Assembly: GCA_029975215.1 (NCBI GenBank)
Contig: JARKPO010000082.1
Coordinates: forward strand, 38,640-102,639
Source: Levilinea sp.
Lineage (GTDB): Bacteria; Chloroflexota; Anaerolineae; Anaerolineales; Anaerolineaceae
Direction: 5' to 3'
Length of the DNA stretch: 64,000 bases
Under the pieces are notes generated by a model, which was not told the DNA's origin, did no database searches, and worked only from the letters and a program-made list of their open reading frames with translations. Position 1 is the first letter of the stretch. Each line of letters begins with the position of its first letter. The translations under genes and the position numbers were made by a program. Shown here one piece after another: positions 53,560-60,822 of the stretch.

Positions 53560-53646
53560 CGCCAACTGCCATCCAGACGCAACCCCTCTTCCGGGGGTAC
53601 CGGTCGAGGGGTTGCCTGAATTCATCCACGTTACCTGGATGCCGTC

Positions 53647-55452
53647 TTAGGCCAGCCCCAGGATTTCCAGTCGTTCAGCAGAGGGAACACCGTTGGCATC
53701 CCATCCGCGCAGATCATAATACACCGGCAGCATTTCGTTCAGGTGGCTAATTTCACCCTTCGACGGCCCCGTTTTAATCGGCTCTTTCAGCAGCCGTTCC
53801 GGCAGCACATCGTCGTTGCTGCTCAACCCGGCCGCCAGATTCCACATGCGTTCCAGGTTCCAAATGCGCTCGCCGGCTTTCATGAAATCGGCCGTGCTGT
53901 AGTGAATGCCGGTCGCGCCGCTCAATAAAGCCGCCAGTTCATCCCCGCCAATGCCAAAGGTGGCAAACAGGCAGGCACCCGTCGAGTCCAGAGCTGCAGT
54001 CAGGTTCTGGAAAGTGATCACCAGATCCGGCTTGCCTTCGATAGTGTGCTGGTCCATCTTCACCGGGTTGCCCAACACCTCTACAGAGATGGTATAGCCG
54101 CGCACATGGCAGCCGCCGCGGTTGCTGGTGGCATAATGCAGACCAATCCCCTGCACACCGCGCGGATCATAAGCCGGCATTTCCTGTTTCTTGCAGGACA
54201 TGGAGTATTCAGGATGACCGTAGGCACTGGCCAAACGCCAGGAGCCGTCCGCCATCTTATCGCCAAAGCCTTCGCGGTAGCCCATCATCTTCACCAACTC
54301 AACCATCACCTCAGCGTTGCCAAAATTGAGGGGGATACCGCCGGTATCTTTGAGGGTGATGATGCCCGCTTCATACAGGTCCATTGCGCAGGCGATGGTG
54401 GTGGCAGTCGAGATGGTGTCCAGGCCGAGATCGTTGCACAGGAAATTGGCTTTGATGATCGCGTCCAAATTATCAATGCCGCAGTCCGCCCCAAAGCCCC
54501 AGGCGCTTTCATATTCAGGGCCTTCGCCTTCACCCGCGAATTTGGGGTTGGTCACCTTGGTAGCGCGCCCGCATTCGATGATGCAGGAATGGCAGCCGCG
54601 CGGGCGAAGTAAGTTATTGGCCGCCAACGCCTCGCCGCCCGTCTTATCAGCGGTGGGGAAATACCCATCCTGGAAATTGCGGGTTGGGAGCGAACCAACG
54701 CTGTTGAGGATGTTCACCAACACATCCGTACCGTAGGCCTTCAGGCCGGTGCCGCCCACCGGATGCGCTTTGATCTTAGCAGCAGCATCTTTGGCAGCTG
54801 CCTCAAAGGCGTCTTTATCGGCAACAGAAACCCCGCCGGTACCTAGGACGGCAATGGCTTTCAAGTTCTTGGAGCCCATCACAGCCCCAACGCCCGACCG
54901 CCCAGCCGCACGCCCCATCTCGTTCATCACCGAAGCGATGAAGGATAGTTTTTCGCCCGCGGGGCCAATGCAGGCCACTTTTGCGTCCTCATCCGTCTCT
55001 GCCCGCAAAAGGTCGGTGGTCTCAGGGACTTCCTTGCCCCACAAGGCGCTGGCGTCGCGCAGCTCCACATGGTCATCGTGGATCCACAAATACACCGGAG
55101 TGGAAGCCTTACCCTCGAAGATGACCATGTCATAACCCGCATACTTCAGCTCAGGGCCAAACGAGCCGCCCGAATTGGAAGCAGCAATGGCGCCCGTCAG
55201 CGGGCTTTTGCAGACCACATCGTAGCGGCCCACATTGGGCGCAAACGTACCGGTGAGCGGGCCGGTAGCAAAGAACAGTTTGTTTTCCGGCGAAAGCGCA
55301 TCAATGTTGGGATCCACTTCATCGAACAGCATCTTCGCAGCCAGGCCGCGTGCGCCGATGAAAGCACGGGCGGCTTTCACGTCCAACGGCTCTTTTTTAA
55401 TCGTGCCGTTGGTCAAATTCACTCGCAGAATTGTACCGGTCCAGGCGTTCAT
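53647..55452 (-). CDS. aldehyde:ferredoxin oxidoreductase family (tungsten/molybdopterin enzyme)
   Basis: [19 protein letters not shown]...[74 protein letters not shown]. Confidence 0.93.
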   Translation of the reverse strand: MNAWTGTILRVNLTNGTIKKEPLDVKAARAFIGARGLAAKMLFDEVDPNIDALSPENKLFFATGPLTGTFAPNVGRYDVVCKSPLTGAIAASNSGGSFGPELKYAGYDMVIFEGKASTPVYLWIHDDHVELRDASALWGKEVPETTDLLRAETDEDAKVACIGPAGEKLSFIASVMNEMGRAAGRSGVGAVMGSKNLKAIAVLGTGGVSVADKDAFEAAAKDAAAKIKAHPVGGTGLKAYGTDVLVNILNSVGSLPTRNFQDGYFPTADKTGGEALAANNLLRPRGCHSCIIECGRATKVTNPKFAGEGEGPEYESAWGFGADCGIDNLDAIIKANFLCNDLGLDTISTATTIACAMDLYEAGIITLKDTGGIPLNFGNAEVMVELVKMMGYREGFGDKMADGSWRLASAYGHPEYSMSCKKQEMPAYDPRGVQGIGLHYATSNRGGCHVRGYTISVEVLGNPVKMDQHTIEGKPDLVITFQNLTAALDSTGACLFATFGIGGDELAALLSGATGIHYSTADFMKAGERIWNLERMWNLAAGLSSNDDVLPERLLKEPIKTGPSKGEISHLNEMLPVYYDLRGWDANGVPSAERLEILGLA

Positions 55453-55931
55453 TAAGCCACCTCCTGGAATGCATCTTTAAATTTCTTTGCAAAGGATTTC
55501 TTTCGCGCGCGGGTGGATACGGTCACGTCCACATACTCCAGCGCATGGTTGGGGCATACCGCCACACATTCCGGCGCTCCGGCGCAGGTGTCACACTTAA
55601 GAATCTTGTTGGTCACCATATCGTAGGTCGCGTTGCCGAAGGGGCAGGCCTGCACACACATACGGCAGCGGATGCATTTGTTCACATCGTATTCGACCAC
55701 GATGGTACCGTCCGCACGGTGCATTGCGCCAGTCGGGCAAACCGCCACACACGGTGCGTCATCGCACTGTTGGCAGAGCATGGGAACCGAAAACTGCTCG
55801 CGTTCCCAGTTATATACATGAACGCGGCTGGCCGAAGGGCGCGCTTCGCCTTCACGCGTAAACGCGCAGGCCAAAACGCACGTATTACAGCCCGTGCAGC
55901 GCTCGGGGTAAATCATGATCACCTTTGACAT
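55452..55931 (-). CDS. 4x[4Fe-4S] electron-transfer subunit paired with AOR
   Basis: [52 protein letters not shown]. Confidence 0.92.
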   Translation of the reverse strand: MSKVIMIYPERCTGCNTCVLACAFTREGEARPSASRVHVYNWEREQFSVPMLCQQCDDAPCVAVCPTGAMHRADGTIVVEYDVNKCIRCRMCVQACPFGNATYDMVTNKILKCDTCAGAPECVAVCPNHALEYVDVTVSTRARKKSFAKKFKDAFQEVA

Positions 55932-56137
55932 TGATCAGCCTCCATTGGGGTGCATACAGAAAACAGGCAGTTTCTTACCTGATATCCACGTATTCCATTA
56001 TAGGCAGCACCTCCGCGGCCGTCCTCCGGACAAAGGCGAGTTTACGTCCTGACAAAGGGACAAATTCCCAGCGATGGGACTAGACTTTAGTTCAACTCCC
56101 CCGGTGCATTTTTCAACTGGAGAAATTCGGAGAACGC

Positions 56138-56797
56138 TTAATGCACACCCTGGTCAACGGTATTTTGCCCCACCAGATGGTGCTGCACACCGTAGGCAAT
56201 CGCCTCGGCACGGCTGTTGACCCCCAGCTTCGAAAGCACCCGGCTGACATGATATTTGACCGTTGACACCCCCACCACCAACACTGCTGCGATCTCGGCG
56301 TTCGTTTTCCCTTCCAACAGCAGCCGGTACACTTCCCACTCGCGGTCCGTCAGCTCCTGGTGCAGCGGGGTTGCCCCCTTCTGCTGAATCAGCGTCGTGG
56401 TGGCTTCGCTCGAAAGGGTGGTTTTTCCATTTTTGGCCGCGCGAATGGCCTCGGCCAATTCGGCTGCCTGCGCGCTTTTGAGCATATACCCCACGGCTCC
56501 GGCTTCCAACACATCCTGAACGAGTTGGGTATCTAAAAAGCTGGTCAAAGCGATCACCTGGGTATGCGGATAAGCCCGCCGGATCGCGCGCGTGGCCTCC
56601 ACGCCCGACATCCCCGGCATCATCAAATCCATCAGCACCACATCTGGGCGTTGCACCGCGCAGAATTGCAGTGCCTCCTGGCCGTTCGCAGCCTCCCCCA
56701 CCAGATTCAGGTCTGGGAATGCCAGCAAGAACAGGCGCAGCCCCCCGCGCACCACCGCGTGATCATCCACTACCAGTACAGAAATTCGCTCGCTCAT
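56138..56797 (-). CDS. NarL/LuxR-family response regulator
   Basis: LVVDDHAVVRGGLRLFLLAFPDL, DVVLMDLMMPGMSG, LTDREWEVYRLLLEGKTNAEIAAVLVVGVSTVKYHVSRVLSKLGV. Confidence 0.95.
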   Translation of the reverse strand: MSERISVLVVDDHAVVRGGLRLFLLAFPDLNLVGEAANGQEALQFCAVQRPDVVLMDLMMPGMSGVEATRAIRRAYPHTQVIALTSFLDTQLVQDVLEAGAVGYMLKSAQAAELAEAIRAAKNGKTTLSSEATTTLIQQKGATPLHQELTDREWEVYRLLLEGKTNAEIAAVLVVGVSTVKYHVSRVLSKLGVNSRAEAIAYGVQHHLVGQNTVDQGVH

Positions 56798-56818
56798 TCC
56801 AACCTCACCGTATCCATT

Positions 56819-58066
56819 TTACCAAACAATTTCCACCCGCGTCCCTGCCCCGGGCTGGGTCTGAATGACCATATGGCCGTTGAAGCCGTCCACCCGCTCC
56901 TGGATAATGCGCAGCCCCATATGATCGCTGGTAATGGTTTTTGGGTCAAAACCGCGCCCGTTATCCGTCACCACCAGCCGGACACATTTTTTGCACTGGC
57001 GGCAATGCAGTTTAGAAAGTTTTCTCTGGGGATCCGGGTCTGCGTGTTCCAGGATCACTTGCACCTCAGAGGCCTGGGCGTGCTTTTCAATATTATGCAG
57101 CAGCTCCTGGGTGATGCGGTACAGCCCAATTTTCACATCAGCTGGCATCTGACACTCATAACGCTCAGCCTTCAGACTGGCTTTGGTCCGCGTGCGGCTG
57201 GAAAAAGCGTCCACCTGATGCTGCAGCAAGGCGATAATATCCGCCGAAAGCAGCGACTCGGGACGCAGCTCAAACAATAACATACGCATTTCCGCCAACG
57301 CCCCGCTGGCCAGCTGCCGCACCTCCTGTAAAGCCATGCGGCCGTTAGCCTCGTCCTGTTCCCACAACACAGGCAGCACATCCGCGATCAACGAAACCGA
57401 AAAGAGAGTCTGCGTCACCGTATCGTGCAGATCGCGCGCCAGGCGGTCGCGCTCCGAAAGAACAGCCGCCTGGGCCAAACGCTCCCCCATGCGCGCATTC
57501 TCAATGGCCAGTACCGCCTGATCGCTGTAGGCACTGGCAACAGCAATATCCTCATCGTTGAAGTTCTGCGGGGAATCAAAATACAGGTCCAACGTGCCGT
57601 ACACCTCACCCCGGGGAAAGATCATCGGCACTGCCAGCAAGGCGCGGTAATGGGTGGAGAGCTGGAGGAGAATCGCTTCGCTTTCCTCATCCAAGGCTAT
57701 GTTGCGGTTTTTCAGGCGCTGGTTGACATCACAAATCGTCACCGGCTTGCGCATCACCGCCGCGTTGCCGGTGGCCAAACGGCCAAAGGGAATGCGCGCC
57801 AGGTGGACGTAGATATCACTCAGGCCTTCCTGAGCCTGAATTTGCATAATCCCACTCTGATCCACCGGGCGGTAAATCGCCACCGCCTGCGCTGAGAGCA
57901 CCTCGCGAGCCTGATGCACGATGAATTGCAGAATCTGATCCAGCGAACGGTTCGAATTGAGCACGCGCAGCGTCTCACGCAGACTGAGCGCCACGCGGTG
58001 TTCGCGTTCCAGCCGCTGACTTCGGCTGGGTGTATCCAAAGGGGATGGGGGGAGCATACTTTCCAT
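56819..58066 (-). CDS. GAF-domain sensor histidine kinase (HisKA_3/NarX type) with CxxCxxC insertion
   Basis: ERDRLARDLHDTVTQTLFSVSLIADVLP; HCRQCKKCVRLVVTDNGRGFDP; alternative ATG at 58087 overlaps the -10. Confidence 0.92.
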   Translation of the reverse strand: MESMLPPSPLDTPSRSQRLEREHRVALSLRETLRVLNSNRSLDQILQFIVHQAREVLSAQAVAIYRPVDQSGIMQIQAQEGLSDIYVHLARIPFGRLATGNAAVMRKPVTICDVNQRLKNRNIALDEESEAILLQLSTHYRALLAVPMIFPRGEVYGTLDLYFDSPQNFNDEDIAVASAYSDQAVLAIENARMGERLAQAAVLSERDRLARDLHDTVTQTLFSVSLIADVLPVLWEQDEANGRMALQEVRQLASGALAEMRMLLFELRPESLLSADIIALLQHQVDAFSSRTRTKASLKAERYECQMPADVKIGLYRITQELLHNIEKHAQASEVQVILEHADPDPQRKLSKLHCRQCKKCVRLVVTDNGRGFDPKTITSDHMGLRIIQERVDGFNGHMVIQTQPGAGTRVEIVW

Positions 58067-58284
58067 TAAATGTATTATAGGGGACAAGTTCGCAAGGGGG
58101 TATGGATAGAAATAACCCTTTGAGGCACTTTCTGTCGTGTTTTTACGGGGGGGCGTGCGGATTGCCGGGGAGGCGATCTCACCTGGGTGGTGTTCATCCA
58201 GGCTCCAACGGGCGGGGTTGGCGCAATATACAGGTGAGTACGCCTGCAGGCCGCTTCATCGCGGATGAAATGTCAGCCAGCCCC

Positions 58285-59388
58285 TTACCCGACCTCCCCA
58301 AAAACCCGCCGGGCCTGGTCAATCAAATCGAAAACGCGCCCGTCATCATCGGACCCAGTGCGACCCAAAAGCCCCTCGATCCAACGAGATGGCAGCCCAG
58401 CCTTGCCGTGCAGTGCCCCCACCGCCGCCCCCACGATCGCGGCCACGGTGTCATTGTCTTTGGTATCATTGACAGCCCGAACCACAGCTTCCTCGGGGTC
58501 ATGGCCGTAGCGCGCCAGAATGTACAAAACGCACGGCATCGTTTCCAGAAGGTAAGCGCCGGAATGCCACCCTTCGCACGCCTCCAACGTGGAGGGCTGC
58601 TCAGTGATCGCCCGGCGGACTTCCTGATCCACAAATTTCCATAAGGGGCCTTGATAGGAATGATCAGGAATCCGAGGTGCGTATTCCGTCCGGCCTTCTA
58701 ATTGACTGGCTGCCTCGGTAAAGGTGTCCAGCCACCACATCGGTTCGGGGATGTCCTGCCGGCGTAAACATTCCCACAGCAGGTGAATGAAAGCCACACA
58801 GCAGGCATTGGAAGCCGGGTCATTATGGGTGATCATGCCGGCGAGGGCAGCATCCGCCCACAGGGCGGCCGTCGGCCTGCGGAGATGCGGGATCAAGACC
58901 GGGGCAATGCGCATCACCGCGCCGTTCCCCGCCGAGGGCTGCCCGGCCTGTTCCCAGGTTTTCCCCTCGTTCTTATACGCCCGAATAAAGTCCCGAACGG
59001 TGCTCCCGATCCCAAAAATTGGATGCCGGGTGAATTCCTCCGCCACATGCTGCGGAAGGAGGCCGCCGTCCGCCAGCAAATTCTGAAGTGTCCAGAAGGC
59101 CATCTGTGTATCATCCGAGCAAACCCCCACCCGCCGGAAATTCGCATGGGGATTGGGACAATAATCGCGAATTTCCCCAGAGCGCTCCAAACGGTCGCTG
59201 GGAAGCACAGCTTCTGTCGGGTATCCCAAAGCATCCCCCACGGCCAACCCCAGCAGCATCCCTTCCACGCGGTCAAAGTTCCAATGAGCGGGCATCGGCG
59301 CTGGAGCCTTCGAGAGAAACGGGGCGTTCGCCATCGCAATTTGACCCTGAGAAAGCAGCTCTTGCAGCAAGGCTGTGTTATCGATCAT
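58285..59388 (-). CDS. ADP-ribosylglycohydrolase (DraG/ARH-like)
   Basis: DRVEGMLLGLAVGDALGYPTE; CSDDTQMAFWT; SAGNGAVMRIAPV; NDTKDNDTVAAIVGAAVGALHG. Confidence 0.92.
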   Translation of the reverse strand: MIDNTALLQELLSQGQIAMANAPFLSKAPAPMPAHWNFDRVEGMLLGLAVGDALGYPTEAVLPSDRLERSGEIRDYCPNPHANFRRVGVCSDDTQMAFWTLQNLLADGGLLPQHVAEEFTRHPIFGIGSTVRDFIRAYKNEGKTWEQAGQPSAGNGAVMRIAPVLIPHLRRPTAALWADAALAGMITHNDPASNACCVAFIHLLWECLRRQDIPEPMWWLDTFTEAASQLEGRTEYAPRIPDHSYQGPLWKFVDQEVRRAITEQPSTLEACEGWHSGAYLLETMPCVLYILARYGHDPEEAVVRAVNDTKDNDTVAAIVGAAVGALHGKAGLPSRWIEGLLGRTGSDDDGRVFDLIDQARRVFGEVG

Positions 59389-59443
59389 CTTTCCCCTCCT
59401 TGTTGATTATGCTCCTATTCGCTTGATCCGTTACCAGACAAGC

Positions 59444-60100
59444 TCAGGGGGTTTGCAGCTCCGATCGCACGCGCATCAAAGCAAACCCCAGCAAATTGAG
59501 CCCTTGCCACTTTTCTGGCCGCGAGGCATCCGCATCATCGGCAGACAGGCCAATCCCCCAGATCTTGTCATATGGACTCGCCTCCACCAAAACCTGCTCA
59601 CCCGTCCCCATCAAGTATGCGTGCAAATCGGCATGCTGCTGGAATTTGGCTAGATTTCCGCGAACTACAATCTCCGTGCGATGGGCTTCCCAGACGGGGC
59701 CGTCAAAGCCTTTCACCAATCGCCCCAGCTTTTTTACCTTTTCCGGGCTGCCGGCCGCGAGAATCTCCCTGCGGATGTCCTCATCGCCAAACAGGCGCGC
59801 CTTTTCAGCCATCATATAGTGTTCCGCCGTGGCATAGGGGGTGCCGTCCACACAGAAGGCAGCCGGCCACCATTGTGACAGGCATTCTTTGGTCGTTACC
59901 TCAGGCGCAGTGGCCTGGTGGCTCCAGAAAAATAAAAAGTCTGGGCGATATCCTGCCCGGCACAGATGGAGTAAGGAGGGTAGATCCAATATTTCGGTTG
60001 TTTTCATAGGGTATCTTGCGCCTGTGGGAGTGAGCCCCTTTTCTGCAATCTCTTCTGAAAAGGGATGATCATTTTGGTATGTCGTTTCGAGTCTTCTCAT
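59444..60100 (-). CDS. NADAR (YbiA-like) family protein
   Basis: CLSQWWPAAFCVDGTPYATAEHYMMAEKARLFGDEDIRREILAAGSPEKVKKLGRLVKGFDGPVWEAHR; an internal ATG at 60007 is an alternative start. Confidence 0.92.
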   Translation of the reverse strand: MRRLETTYQNDHPFSEEIAEKGLTPTGARYPMKTTEILDLPSLLHLCRAGYRPDFLFFWSHQATAPEVTTKECLSQWWPAAFCVDGTPYATAEHYMMAEKARLFGDEDIRREILAAGSPEKVKKLGRLVKGFDGPVWEAHRTEIVVRGNLAKFQQHADLHAYLMGTGEQVLVEASPYDKIWGIGLSADDADASRPEKWQGLNLLGFALMRVRSELQTP

Positions 60101-60195
60101 TGGGCTATGGCAGTTTTAAGGATACTTCTAACTCAGCCCGTTGGTTAAGATTCGATTTGTGATGAATATCGGTTACAACCGCTTGCTTTTCTAAT

Positions 60196-60813
60196 CTAGC
60201 CTTTGAGTGATATGTTCCAGGCTGGTTGGAACATCTGTATCAGCCTTTTTTCGAGGCCATCCAGCCTGGAAAGATCGTTCACTTCGCTCAGAAACAACCG
60301 CAATCCATCCCGGTGACGTGTGACCAACGAATTGACATGGCAGTTCGTCGCCTGTCCATCCAAATAGCAATTCTTTGGAGAAATATTCCCGTATCCCTGG
60401 TTGATTCGTTTGCCGAAGGAGTCCCGGCTCTGCCCAATGTACACAATCATTTCGCCAAGCGCATAGCAATACAGACCCTTACGCCCCAGCCACTCCGCAT
60501 CCCGAAGATAAAACCGGCTGTAGGTTTCGTCCCCATAGCGGTTCAGAAACCTCTTGTAAACCCCGTCTCCTGCCTGCTTCCGTTCCAGCAGGAAGATCCC
60601 CAATGGTTTTTGGATCGACTCAGGGTAGCGGGCGCGTACCAGCTCTGCCAGCGATTGATATTTCGGCGCGCAAACCGTCTCGCCGAGCGTTTTGTTATCT
60701 AGCAGCGCGAACCGGTTGGCTTGGGTCTCCGTATCAAAAAGCAGCGGTACCCGGCGAAATTCCAAGCCGACAAGCTGAATTTCATGGAGGCTCATGCCAA
60801 TCGCTGTTTGCAT
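60196..60813 (-). CDS. GIY-YIG-fold protein with uncharacterised N-terminal region
   Basis: GLYCYALGEMIVYIGQSRDSFGKRINQGY...LDGLEKRLIQMFQPAWN: GIY, YIG, R, E and N positions recognisable. Confidence 0.72.
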   Translation of the reverse strand: MQTAIGMSLHEIQLVGLEFRRVPLLFDTETQANRFALLDNKTLGETVCAPKYQSLAELVRARYPESIQKPLGIFLLERKQAGDGVYKRFLNRYGDETYSRFYLRDAEWLGRKGLYCYALGEMIVYIGQSRDSFGKRINQGYGNISPKNCYLDGQATNCHVNSLVTRHRDGLRLFLSEVNDLSRLDGLEKRLIQMFQPAWNISLKG

Positions 60814-60822
60814 CGCGCCCGC

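Noticed and set aside
56138-58066. Two-component system as part of the ADP-ribose/defence island
   Set aside because: Lies between islands, but a NarL-type regulator and GAF kinase next to the AOR operon fit metabolic control better; assignment to defence not supported
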